Position numbers and translations under genes: made by a program
In this document: in pieces, positions 18,126-26,756 of the stretch
How positions within the stretch are numbered: the stretch's first letter is position 1
Layout of the letters: each line of letters begins with the position of its first letter
From: an uncultured Lachnospiraceae bacterium
GTDB taxonomy: Bacteria > Bacillota > Clostridia > Lachnospirales > Lachnospiraceae
Assembly: GCA_937920345.1 (NCBI GenBank)
Contig: CALGVA010000031.1
Coordinates: 1 to 64,000, forward strand
Direction of reading: 5' to 3'
DNA: 64,000 nucleotides
The notes under the pieces: model-generated
The model's database searches: none
What the model saw: the letters and a program-made list of their open reading frames with translations, nothing else
What the model was told of the DNA's origin: nothing

Positions 18126-19673
18126 TTACTGCTCCACTATCTTCACATAATTCTTATGATAATACTGCATAACCGCCAGATTCAGCCAGTTGCCCGGGTC
18201 CTGTGACAGGTCGCTGCAGTCAAAAAGCGCGGGTTTCGCAGAATAGGGCGCAAGTTCCACATCCGGGATCGTCTCGTCCGTGTAGATGTCGTGCCGCGCC
18301 ATCGCTTCCTCATAGAATATCTGCGCTTCGCCGTTTGCTGCCGAGCGCAGCGCCGATATACTCGTATACGTATTCTTATCCGCAGTGCAGACTAATATCA
18401 CGAAAACCAGCAGTACACAGACAGCCGTCAGCCTGCTGCCCGCCTTTTCCAGAAAATAACCGAACGCCGGACATTCTCTGTGGGCATAATACCCCAGCCA
18501 GTACGCCGTCACCATAATCAGGCATAGATACCAGACCATCTGGATAATATTATTCACTCTGGAAAGCCCCGCCATCCCGAGTGCATAAAGCGTGGGCGTA
18601 AACATTGCGGACAGTACACAGAATGCGCCGACCGTCACCCATACAGGATGTGCGAATGTTCTTTCGGATTTCTTGACAAGTTTCCACAAGACCGGCAGAA
18701 GCAGCAGCCAGATGACGATCACGAACGCCGGCGTCCACCTGATGATATAGACGACCGCATGATAAAACGACAGCAGAACCGACAGCAGCGCCGAATATCC
18801 TGTATCCGTATCCAGTTCACTGCGAAGCGCGTTACCCGGCGCCAGTATATTAAACAGAAAGCCTGCGCTTCCCGTCACAAACGGAAGGCATACAGAAAGG
18901 AGTTTCTTCCTGTTCACCACGACTGCATACAACACCAGAAGCGCCATAACGACCTCTGCCTGCAGACCTGTCACCAGATTGCCTCCGCCCACAATCACAC
19001 TCAGGATAACGGCAGCTGCGCACCAGACCCGCGCAGACGCTTTTTTCTCCGACCACAGACTCATGGAAGCAGCCGTCAGCATATAAAACCATATGGACTG
19101 CATCAGAACATAGTGCGTCGCGCCATTGTACCAGTAGATTCCTTCAAATGGTGCATCCATCACCTGATAAAACATGAAAAGCAGCACAAACATCACGAAA
19201 CTGCCGCCGGCCTTCTCCACGCCCAGCCATCTGTGCAGAATATGTCTGCCCAGCACAAATACAGACGACGCCAGCATACTGATCATCAGAAGCGGTACCA
19301 CATATCCGATCTCATAGTTGAAATTCATAGGGCAGAGCGCCATCAGAAAGCAGGAAATATAGGTGCCCTGCCATTCGCGGTAAAACTGCATATTCTGCTG
19401 CCATGCAGCCTGCACGGACGCCCCGAAGGACCCTGTCGCCATCCATACGTCATGCACGCGCCTGCCATAGTCATAGTCATCGACGCACATGACATTATAT
19501 CTGCCAAGCCACAGAAGCGGAATGAGTGACACGGCAAACAGGATACCGGCATATACCGCCAGCCTCTTCACAGGAATAGCGTCAATGCGCACGAAAATTC
19601 TACTGCACATACCCCGCAGTGACTCCGTAAGCCTGCCATATATGTTATTCTCCTTCTTATTTATACCGCTCAT
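18126..19673 (-). CDS. DUF6056-like integral membrane protein, possible GT-C transferase
   Basis: 515 residues with about 11-12 membrane segments. The first predicted outer loop carries CVDDYDYGRRV with paired aspartates, the usual position of the catalytic/metal acidic residues of GT-C glycosyltransferases. Further features typical of DUF6056/GtrC-like proteins are WQGTYISCFLMAL, YWYNGATHYVL and FNILAPGNALRSE near residue 285. GT-C enzymes use a lipid-phosphate sugar on the outer face, so this protein could decorate a polymer after export with a donor made by a GtrB-type enzyme. That role is inference; the family has no assigned reaction. Confidence 0.65.
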   Translation of the reverse strand: MSGINKKENNIYGRLTESLRGMCSRIFVRIDAIPVKRLAVYAGILFAVSLIPLLWLGRYNVMCVDDYDYGRRVHDVWMATGSFGASVQAAWQQNMQFYREWQGTYISCFLMALCPMNFNYEIGYVVPLLMISMLASSVFVLGRHILHRWLGVEKAGGSFVMFVLLFMFYQVMDAPFEGIYWYNGATHYVLMQSIWFYMLTAASMSLWSEKKASARVWCAAAVILSVIVGGGNLVTGLQAEVVMALLVLYAVVVNRKKLLSVCLPFVTGSAGFLFNILAPGNALRSELDTDTGYSALLSVLLSFYHAVVYIIRWTPAFVIVIWLLLLPVLWKLVKKSERTFAHPVWVTVGAFCVLSAMFTPTLYALGMAGLSRVNNIIQMVWYLCLIMVTAYWLGYYAHRECPAFGYFLEKAGSRLTAVCVLLVFVILVCTADKNTYTSISALRSAANGEAQIFYEEAMARHDIYTDETIPDVELAPYSAKPALFDCSDLSQDPGNWLNLAVMQYYHKNYVKIVEQ

Positions 19674-19681
19674 CCCGTTAT

Positions 19682-20737
19682 CTATCCTTTTGCATGACCT
19701 GCAGCTGCACCGGCAGCCAGTTTTCTACACCTTCGCTTTACCCCTCTCGCAATCTTACACACATACGCCTTTTTATAGACATACCACGCATGCAGCTCCA
19801 TCATTTTGAGCCGCATTCCCTCCGGGCGCACGTTGACATTTCTGTATTTGGGAGATGTTTTCTTATACGCCGCCAGTTCTTCCTTACATTCCTGCGCGGT
19901 GAAAACCCTGCCCTTGCGGTCCATATAGTGCCAGCCGGCATAGATGTTCTGCTCCGAAGCCCAGTAACCGTCCGACACATTGTGCCTCGCCCAGTATTTC
20001 GGCGCCAGAATATATTGCACCGTTTCACTGGTAAATGCAGGAAAATAAGTGAACGAAGAATTGGATAACAGTAGATATTTTGCATTTTTCAAGACACTGT
20101 AATCTTTGGCGAGGTCGAAGTTATATGCCGGAATACCGGGAAGAAGCTTACCCGCCTCCTTCACGTCATTGGTAATAATCATAAACTCCATATCCGGATT
20201 GACTTTCTTCATCTGCCTCATACCCATGATCCAGTACTTCTTACGCAGATACAGTTCCGGCGAGCCCATATAGTCACTGCACCGCAGGTGCATGATACAC
20301 AGATTGTCCCTGCTGTACTCTTTGCAGTCATACTCCGGCTTGACGGCAAGCCACTTCTTAATCTCTTCTTTATGCTGTATAAAATATGCCTCCGCCTGCA
20401 GATTGCCGTAGATCAGCGTGTTATCCTCAATCTCAGACAGACGCTCATCCGCGTCGGTCACGTAGACGCCGTGTGTCAGGTCATGCCTGGAATTACCGGC
20501 AAAAAGACGGGTTTCCTTCTCATAAAACGTCTTCTCATAGTCTTCCTTCTTAGAAGGCACGCCCATATCCAGATCCATGAAATACAGCCCGCAGTCGCTG
20601 TGCATATTGTTGGCGAAGTGCTCCGGGTCCAGCACGCTGAAACTGTATCCCCTGTCCCTGGCGATACATCTGGTTGTAACATAGAAAAACAGCTGATTCC
20701 CAAGCCCGAAACCTTCCTGTGTCTCAATTCCTAACAT
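19682..20737 (-). CDS. GT11/fucosyltransferase-like protein with altered motif
   Basis: 351 residues with the overall pattern of GT11-like proteins: LGNQLFFYVTTRCIA at the start, then MHLRCSDYMGSPELY in the place of the GDP-fucose motif HxRRGDY, and LLLSNSSFTYFPAF in the place of the NSSFSWW block. The second Arg and the Gly of RRGD are replaced (RCSD), so donor use may differ from classical fucosyltransferases. The ATG overlaps the end of the upstream ABC flippase gene by seven bases. The C-terminus is highly basic. Family level is fairly safe; activity is uncertain. Confidence 0.68.
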   Translation of the reverse strand: MLGIETQEGFGLGNQLFFYVTTRCIARDRGYSFSVLDPEHFANNMHSDCGLYFMDLDMGVPSKKEDYEKTFYEKETRLFAGNSRHDLTHGVYVTDADERLSEIEDNTLIYGNLQAEAYFIQHKEEIKKWLAVKPEYDCKEYSRDNLCIMHLRCSDYMGSPELYLRKKYWIMGMRQMKKVNPDMEFMIITNDVKEAGKLLPGIPAYNFDLAKDYSVLKNAKYLLLSNSSFTYFPAFTSETVQYILAPKYWARHNVSDGYWASEQNIYAGWHYMDRKGRVFTAQECKEELAAYKKTSPKYRNVNVRPEGMRLKMMELHAWYVYKKAYVCKIARGVKRRCRKLAAGAAAGHAKG

Positions 20738-22551
20738 GATAATGTCGTCTCCATAATCTTCTCATCTTCCACCTTATAGATGACGTCGCATTTGGCAATC
20801 GTATTGAGCCTGTGTGCGATAATCACCATCGTCTTTCTGCCGTGGAAGCTGTTAATTGCATCCATAACCGCCTTCTCCGTATCCGTGTCAAGGGCGGAAG
20901 TCGCCTCGTCAAACACAAGAATCTCCGGATTGTGATAGAGCGCCCTCGCAATGCCGAGACGCTGCCGCTGTCCGCCGGATATCCTGACACCCCTGTCACC
21001 TATGGTCGTATCCAGTCCATCCGGAAGCTCCTCTACAAATTCCTTAAGCTGTGCCTCTTCCAGCACTTCCCATATGCGCTTATCATCTATCCTGTCCGCA
21101 TCGATGCCGAAAGCGATATTGTCACGGATGGACTCATCAATCAGGTAAATGGACTGCGGAATATAACCGATCTTGGCAAGCCAGGAAGGATAGTTATCGA
21201 ATATATTGACACCGTCGCAGGTGATCTCACCCGCCTGTACGTGTAATAATCCCAGCAGGATGTCCACGATCGTCGATTTACCCGCGCCGGAAGGTCCCAT
21301 GATCCCCACAGACTGTCCTTTCTTCACTTCCATATGCGCGTCCGTGAAGATATTCTTGTCCGTATTCGGGTAAGCATAGGTGATATGGTCCAGTACGATC
21401 TTATCCTGCAGCGCAAGCGCCGGAAGCTGCTGCCGTGTTTCACCGGTAAGTCCTGTCACACTGCCGTTCACGTCCTTCTTCATATTCTCATTCAGATTCT
21501 CATACAGATAATCCAGGCAGGGCTGCGTGTAGGCAATCTCCGACAGATACGTGTTAATGCGGTTGATGCCGGGCAGCATACGAATCGCCGCCATGGCAAA
21601 TGCCGTCAGCTGGGGAACCAGTACGTTCATATCTCCGCCCCGCAGCATATAAATCAGAATAAAGAGAAACATGGACGCCATGAAGACCGTTTCGATCAGC
21701 AGACGCGGCAGATTATTAAACACCGCATAGTTCCTCGCCACGTTCGCGCCGATGGCGCCGCTTTCATAATAATTGCGCACGAAAAATTCTTCCCTGTGCA
21801 GCACCTTCACGTCTTTTAATCCATAAATGGACTGTATCCGCCACTTGGCAATACGGGACTGTATCGTCTGATTTCTGTGTCCGATCCTGTTTAGCCTCGG
21901 TTTCAGCTGCTTTGTGATAAGCAGCGTCATCCCTAAGAAGATCACCACGACAAACAGGTACAGCACCGGGCTCGCCACCACCAGCACGATACATAGAGAA
22001 ACTGCAACCACGATCTCCGTAATCATCTGTATCATTACAAGGATCAACTGGAATGCATTCGGTATATCACTGTCTGTAAGGCGGAATACCGTCGGTATAT
22101 CCGCGCCCAGATAATCTTCATAAGGGCGGTTTAAGAACTCCCGCATCACACGGCTGATCATGCGGTTGCGGTTTCTGGTCACAAAAGTGTTCTGTACATA
22201 TGTCAGGAACAACAGATAAGCATTTTTCAGGACATACAGCACGATCAGCGCAACCAGCATATAGGTCAGAAACTGCCCGCTGGTCTCTATATGCAGAATC
22301 TGTGCAACTCTGTCCACCAATGCATTATCCATTATGGCATCCGGATTCATGAAAGCGCTCACCACCGGCAGAAGCAGCGACACGCCCAGCGTTTCCAGCA
22401 GACCGCCGATCAGAATCAGCACGCCCAGACCGACCAGCTGCCGCTTCTGCTTTGCGTCAAACAGATAGCCGACCTTCTGAAGCAGCGTAACCTTCCTGTC
22501 CGTATGATTTCTTTCCTTATTATTATCTTCTACCTTTTCCTGTTTACTCAT
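20731..22551 (-). CDS. PglK/MsbA-like ABC flippase (fused permease-ATPase)
   Basis: 606-residue half-transporter: six membrane segments in the first 320 residues, then an ABC ATPase with Walker A GPSGAGKST near residue 398, signature ISGGQRQRLGIARALY, Walker B ILVFDEATSALD and H-loop VIIAHRLNTI. Proteins of this build in glycan loci (PglK type) flip undecaprenyl-PP-linked oligosaccharides. The ATG lies in an eight-base overlap with the GT11 gene upstream and has GAGGAA about ten bases before it; a longer in-frame extension has no ribosome site. A clear paralogue lies at 60.2-62.0 kb. Confidence 0.86.
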   Translation of the reverse strand: MSKQEKVEDNNKERNHTDRKVTLLQKVGYLFDAKQKRQLVGLGVLILIGGLLETLGVSLLLPVVSAFMNPDAIMDNALVDRVAQILHIETSGQFLTYMLVALIVLYVLKNAYLLFLTYVQNTFVTRNRNRMISRVMREFLNRPYEDYLGADIPTVFRLTDSDIPNAFQLILVMIQMITEIVVAVSLCIVLVVASPVLYLFVVVIFLGMTLLITKQLKPRLNRIGHRNQTIQSRIAKWRIQSIYGLKDVKVLHREEFFVRNYYESGAIGANVARNYAVFNNLPRLLIETVFMASMFLFILIYMLRGGDMNVLVPQLTAFAMAAIRMLPGINRINTYLSEIAYTQPCLDYLYENLNENMKKDVNGSVTGLTGETRQQLPALALQDKIVLDHITYAYPNTDKNIFTDAHMEVKKGQSVGIMGPSGAGKSTIVDILLGLLHVQAGEITCDGVNIFDNYPSWLAKIGYIPQSIYLIDESIRDNIAFGIDADRIDDKRIWEVLEEAQLKEFVEELPDGLDTTIGDRGVRISGGQRQRLGIARALYHNPEILVFDEATSALDTDTEKAVMDAINSFHGRKTMVIIAHRLNTIAKCDVIYKVEDEKIMETTLSC

Positions 22552-23560
22552 GTACGATTGTTTCCTCTGTCTCTCCGTTATCATCGCGCTCTGCAGACAT
22601 GATCTTCTGCATATCTTCTCTATAGAAATCACTGCAGTCCCATCCGTTCAGCCACCGGTCCGGCGCATACACCGTCTTATGCGGATCATCATGCAGATAG
22701 GAAGCCCACCAGCTGAAACTGCTGTTGGCAAGTATGTGGTGTCTGCACCTGCTCATCAGGACAAATTCCTGATAATCGCTCTGTCCGCCAAGGTCGATCA
22801 GTTCCATGTCCGTGTTCTCCAAAAACCCGCCTGCAATCTGCTGCGCCGCCCACTGTTTGTCATTGGTAAACAGATAGAATCTGCTGTGGGGATGTTCTTT
22901 CTTCATCTGCTCCATTGCTTTCCTGTAATACGCCGCCGTGCAGATGCCGCCGAAAAGTTCCCGGTTCTCCGGCAGAAGATAATCACCGCCGCGGATATGC
23001 ACGCTGACGGACTCCTCTGACGTAATCTGCGCGAAGTACTTCTCAAATAATGACGCTGTCTGTTTCGCTCCGGACGTTTCCTTCCCCTCCGGTTCTCCGC
23101 CGTCTGCCGTCTCACAGCCGCACCCGTTTCTACACCCGTGCGTTCTGATATACCGTAACAGCCTCTCTACATCATAAGCCTCCCGGACCTCCGCAGATAC
23201 GCCGCTGAAATACTTCTCCGTCTGCCAGTACCCTTCCAGGTAAATATCGTCCCAGGACAGAATCTCCGGCTTATACCGCTTGTCCGCCTCGAAATAAGCC
23301 TTCTTGTTCCTGCCGCGCAGCTTCCTTCTGATCCTGTCACGCATCCGGAGCGATGCATCCAGCATACATTCCAGTTCTTCCGCCGTGGCTGTATCATAAG
23401 CGATCCCGAAAGGCGCAAGCGCCGGCGTGCGCTGCAGGTCATGCTCGAATCCGGTTCTGTCGTCCATCTTCACATCTTTACCGAGGCTCTTCAGTTGTAG
23501 ATACAGGGCATACTGGAACATCTGGTTACCCAGCCCGCCCGCAAGCTGTATAATTATCAT
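22544..23560 (-). CDS. GT11 alpha-1,2-fucosyltransferase-like protein, RGGD variant
   Basis: 338 residues: IIIQLAGGLGNQMFQYALYLQL at the N-terminus (classical GT11), VHIRGGDYLLPENRELFGG near residue 195, FYLFTNDKQW, and NSSFSWWASYLHDD near the end. The motif reads HIRGGDY rather than HxRRGDY, so the second arginine, which contacts the donor in studied members, is a glycine. A 25-residue polar insertion rich in Cys, Gly and Glu lies about 147-172. Fucose or another GDP-sugar is the likely donor. It is translationally linked to the ABC flippase gene by overlap. Confidence 0.82.
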   Translation of the reverse strand: MIIIQLAGGLGNQMFQYALYLQLKSLGKDVKMDDRTGFEHDLQRTPALAPFGIAYDTATAEELECMLDASLRMRDRIRRKLRGRNKKAYFEADKRYKPEILSWDDIYLEGYWQTEKYFSGVSAEVREAYDVERLLRYIRTHGCRNGCGCETADGGEPEGKETSGAKQTASLFEKYFAQITSEESVSVHIRGGDYLLPENRELFGGICTAAYYRKAMEQMKKEHPHSRFYLFTNDKQWAAQQIAGGFLENTDMELIDLGGQSDYQEFVLMSRCRHHILANSSFSWWASYLHDDPHKTVYAPDRWLNGWDCSDFYREDMQKIMSAERDDNGETEETIVHE

Positions 23561-23590
23561 TTCCCCTTACTGTTTCACCCTTTCATCGCC

Positions 23591-24682
23591 TCAGCCATTT
23601 CTTTTCAAATATTTAAGGCTTCTCTTAACCGTTACTTTAAGCGGAATCACCACCTGCTCCTCCCATCGCATTCTGCACCTGTAACGCGCCGGAGACTTTA
23701 AGAACAGCTTCATCTTCTCATAATCCCGCGGGTCCGCCACCGGACAGTGATATGCGCGCGCATAATGTTCCCTGTTATCCCGGATCACCTGCGTGATCTG
23801 CTCTAAATACTGTTCTTTTCCGGAAGCATTCAACTTTTGCAGGCGGTCATAGAAGAGCAGCAGTCTTTTATAAAAAAAATAATCATGAATGTCTGCAAGA
23901 TCCTCTCTCCCCAGCTCCTTAAGAAACTTCGTCTTCTCATAATAAGCAGGAATCTGATCCGTAAAAGTACGAGGATTAATCTGCGTATTCATGATGCTTC
24001 CCTCTCTGTCTATTATATAGTTATAATAAGCAGTGTCAAGGTAAACACAGCGCTTTGCATGGGCGAGCGCCATCGTCGCGAACATGATATCCTCATACCA
24101 TTTTCCCTCCGGAAAAGCAATACCGGTCAGAAGCTGCCGTCTGTACAGCTTATTCCACGCGGCGTTCTGGATAACATATTCCTTCGTCTCCTGCACATAA
24201 TACTGCAATGCTTCCTGTTCCTCAAACACGACCGCCCTGTCAACGGTCCCGTCTTCGGTATGCGTCTTATGCACCTGCCGGTAGCGGCAGACTGCAAGGT
24301 CTGCCTCCTGCTCCCGCATGGCGCCGAGCAGCTTCTCGTACATATCAGGATCGATCCAGTCGTCTCCGTCCACGAAGCCGATATAACTGCCCCGCGCCGC
24401 AGCGATCCCGACATTTCTCGCATCGGCGGGTCCGCCGTTCTTCTTATGAATCACCCGTATTCTCGCATCCTGTGCGGCAAGCCGGTCGCAAATCGCACCC
24501 GTGGCGTCTGTGGAACCGTCGTCCACCACGATGATTTCCAGATTGCCGTAGGTCTGACTGCGGACAGAATCTATCCCCCGCTTAATATATTCTTCTATAT
24601 TATAGGCCGCTATAATCACCGAGATCAGTTCTGTCTGATTCCTTATGCTGATGGATGGATGGTAGTGTTCTATTATTCTCAT
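23591..24682 (-). CDS. GT2 glycosyltransferase
   Basis: About 363 residues. LISVIIAAYNIEEYIKRGID, IIVVDDGSTDATG, GGPADARNVGIA and the DxD-type FVDGDDWIDPDM give a clear GT-A family 2 call; the middle part (WNKLYRRQLL, WYEDIMFATMAL) is that of EpsJ-like enzymes. The start is taken at the ATG with AAAGG seven bases before it; an ATG ten codons earlier has no ribosome site. The short AT-rich gap upstream contains the palindrome GTTATATAAC after the AsnB gene. Sugar unknown. Confidence 0.87.
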   Translation of the reverse strand: MRIIEHYHPSISIRNQTELISVIIAAYNIEEYIKRGIDSVRSQTYGNLEIIVVDDGSTDATGAICDRLAAQDARIRVIHKKNGGPADARNVGIAAARGSYIGFVDGDDWIDPDMYEKLLGAMREQEADLAVCRYRQVHKTHTEDGTVDRAVVFEEQEALQYYVQETKEYVIQNAAWNKLYRRQLLTGIAFPEGKWYEDIMFATMALAHAKRCVYLDTAYYNYIIDREGSIMNTQINPRTFTDQIPAYYEKTKFLKELGREDLADIHDYFFYKRLLLFYDRLQKLNASGKEQYLEQITQVIRDNREHYARAYHCPVADPRDYEKMKLFLKSPARYRCRMRWEEQVVIPLKVTVKRSLKYLKRNG

Positions 24683-24742
24683 CGCATGGCCTTTCTTCGA
24701 GTCTGCATTCATTTTATTAACTCATCATTTAACATTTCATAT

Positions 24743-24752
24743 GTTATATAAC
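24743..24752. repeat. GTTATATAAC palindrome after AsnB gene 1
   Basis: A 10-bp perfect palindrome lies seven bases beyond the stop codon of this AsnB-type gene. The same palindrome, within the same 11-base string TGTTATATAAC, occurs at 29205-29214, nine bases beyond the stop of the second AsnB-type gene. Confidence 0.4.
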
Positions 24753-24759
24753 ACTATTT

Positions 24760-26643
24760 TCATAAATAACACGTGTGCATCCACTCCTGGAACATCAGCA
24801 CATACCATATCTGCACGCGCCAGACATCCCTCTCAATATAGTCATTCCACAGTCTGTGTACTACGTCCGCGTCCAGTATGCCCTGCTCTTCCAGCGTCTT
24901 TCTGTCGATCAGGCTCTCCGCCCACTCGCGCAGTCCGAGTTCCTTCAGCCATTTATGCAGCGGAATACTGAATCCTTTCTTCGGACGTTCCATCAGTTCA
25001 CGGGGCACATACCGGTAAAGTATATCCCGCAGGATCTTCTTGGTCACGCCGTCCTGCTTCCGGTAGGACAGCGGAAGCGTCCATGCGAACTCCACCACAT
25101 CCCGATCCAGCATAGGAACCCTTGTCTCCAGCGAGACCGCCATAGCGGTGCGGTCCACCTTGCACAGTATATCGTCCGGGTGGTACATCAGCAGATCCAT
25201 CAGCATCAGATTATGCTGTGGTTCTTTCAGGAGTCCTGCCGGGTAGGTGTCCATAACCGTATGATCACCCCCCGCGTCCTTCTCTTCCCGCACCAGCCGG
25301 AAACCTTCTCCGATCTCAGAGCGCAGATACATATCCTCGATACTGCGCGCCCCCAGAAGCCTTGCCCTGACCGCCGTGCCGCCGTGACCGCACGCACTTG
25401 CAGCGCCCAGAAGCACGCTTGCCGGTTTGCGCAGTCCGTAAGGGATCTTCGCCATCTTTCGCCAGATCCTTTCGATGGAAGTATAGGTATTATATCCGCA
25501 GAATAGTTCGTCACCGCCGTCACCGCTCAAGGACACCGTCACGTGTTCTCTCGTCATCTTACTGACCAGATAGGTAGGTATCTGCGACGAATCCGCAAAA
25601 GGTTCCCCGAACATCTGCGCCAGCTGCGGAATCACACCGCGGGCATCCTCCTCCGTAATATACAGTTCCGTATGCTCCGTTCCCAGATGCGCCGCAATCT
25701 TTGCCGCAATATCCGCCTCATTGAACGCTGCATCCCACATGCCGATCGTAAAGCTCCTCACCTTCCGCTCACTTACCGACTGCATGAGAGATACCACCGT
25801 ACTGCTGTCGATGCCTGCAGACAGGAAGGCGCCCACCGGCACATCCGCGACCATCTGTCCGCGGATGGATTCTTGCAACAACCGTTCCAGTTCTTCCGCC
25901 GCTTCCGTTTCACTTCCTTTGAAAAGATGCGACTGCCCGTAAACCGCTGCCTCCCGCATGGACCAGTAGGTTTTAATATCGTATTTATGAAATGGAATCT
26001 TGATTTCCATGTATTTCCCGGGTTCTAATTTATAGATGTTCTGATAGACAGAATGCGGCGCCGGAATATAGCCGTATCGAAAATATTGTCCCAGAATCCC
26101 CGTATTCACAGGATTATCGAAACCGTCAAGGGCCGCAACAGCGTTCAGATCGGAAGCAAATACAAATTTGTCCCCCTGCACGAACCCATAGTACAGCGGC
26201 TTCTCCCCCACTCTGTCACGAGCAAGAAATAACATATGTTCTTTTTTGTCATATATAGCGATGGCAAACATACCCTTAGCCATGCGCAGCGTCTCTTCCA
26301 GGCCGTATACCGCAACCGCTTCCAGCAGAACCTCCGTGTCCGATGTTCCTCTGAATTCCGCTACTTTCTTCTCCTGCAGCAGCCTGTCGCGTATCGCGTT
26401 ATGATTATAGATTTCTCCATTATACGCCATAACATAACGTCCGTCATGCGACTCCATCGGCTGCGCGCCGGATGACGTGAGATCCACAATCGCAAGTCTT
26501 CTGTGACCCAGAACCACCGTCTGATCTTCCGAAGCCCAGATCCCGGACGCATCCGGTCCTCTGTGGTGCATCTTCTCGTTCATCCGCTCTATATTCCGCT
26601 GCCAGTTGTTACCCCAATTACATAATCCGGCGATTCCACACAT
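24760..26643 (-). CDS. AsnB-type glutamine amidotransferase 1
   Basis: 627 residues, full length for glutamine-hydrolysing asparagine synthetase. Cys2 of MCGIAGLCNW is the N-terminal nucleophile; MHHRGPDASGIW and AYNGEIYNH belong to the glutaminase domain; the ATP-pyrophosphatase loop reads FLSAGIDSS (usual SGGxDS, with one Gly to Ala). SLSGDGGDELFCGY and CKVDRTAMAVSLETRVPML follow. Start fixed by AAGGAG and by the need for Met-Cys. In polysaccharide loci such enzymes amidate uronic acids (for example WbtH of the Francisella O-antigen). Here a nucleotide-sugar dehydrogenase, a 4-epimerase and a formyltransferase are in the same region, so uronic acid amidation is more likely than free asparagine synthesis. 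That is inference. Confidence 0.88.
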   Translation of the reverse strand: MCGIAGLCNWGNNWQRNIERMNEKMHHRGPDASGIWASEDQTVVLGHRRLAIVDLTSSGAQPMESHDGRYVMAYNGEIYNHNAIRDRLLQEKKVAEFRGTSDTEVLLEAVAVYGLEETLRMAKGMFAIAIYDKKEHMLFLARDRVGEKPLYYGFVQGDKFVFASDLNAVAALDGFDNPVNTGILGQYFRYGYIPAPHSVYQNIYKLEPGKYMEIKIPFHKYDIKTYWSMREAAVYGQSHLFKGSETEAAEELERLLQESIRGQMVADVPVGAFLSAGIDSSTVVSLMQSVSERKVRSFTIGMWDAAFNEADIAAKIAAHLGTEHTELYITEEDARGVIPQLAQMFGEPFADSSQIPTYLVSKMTREHVTVSLSGDGGDELFCGYNTYTSIERIWRKMAKIPYGLRKPASVLLGAASACGHGGTAVRARLLGARSIEDMYLRSEIGEGFRLVREEKDAGGDHTVMDTYPAGLLKEPQHNLMLMDLLMYHPDDILCKVDRTAMAVSLETRVPMLDRDVVEFAWTLPLSYRKQDGVTKKILRDILYRYVPRELMERPKKGFSIPLHKWLKELGLREWAESLIDRKTLEEQGILDADVVHRLWNDYIERDVWRVQIWYVLMFQEWMHTCYL

Positions 26644-26661
26644 CTTTCTGTTCCTCTCCTT

Positions 26662-26699
26662 GATTGCGCTTCGCTCAATCGCGAGCTTCGCTTCGCGAA
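26662..26699. repeat. two small hairpins in the AsnB 1 leader
   Basis: Just before the ribosome site, GATTG/CAATC (9-base loop) and TTCGC/GCGAA (3-base loop) can form two adjacent short hairpins. The unit GCGAAGC repeats through the segment. No T-run follows. They could be a leader structure or drift of a short repeat; nothing is proven. Confidence 0.3.
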
Positions 26700-26729
26700 C
26701 CCGAATTCTCTCCATTGTTTGATTAGACC

Positions 26730-26756
26730 AGCGTGAGTGGTTTTTTCACTCACGCT
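26730..26756. repeat. perfect 10-bp inverted repeat spanning a stop codon
   Basis: AGCGTGAGTG and CACTCACGCT pair perfectly around a seven-base loop (GTTTTTT on the plus strand). The TGA stop of the SGNH-like gene lies in the arm and loop. The stem is GC-rich and stable, but neither strand has a U-tract after it, so it is at best an atypical terminator or an mRNA-stabilising element between two genes of a unit. Confidence 0.55.

Noticed and set aside
26730..26756. Intrinsic terminator
   Set aside because: The stem is good, but neither strand has a run of T after it, and the next gene follows closely with no promoter seen in between.
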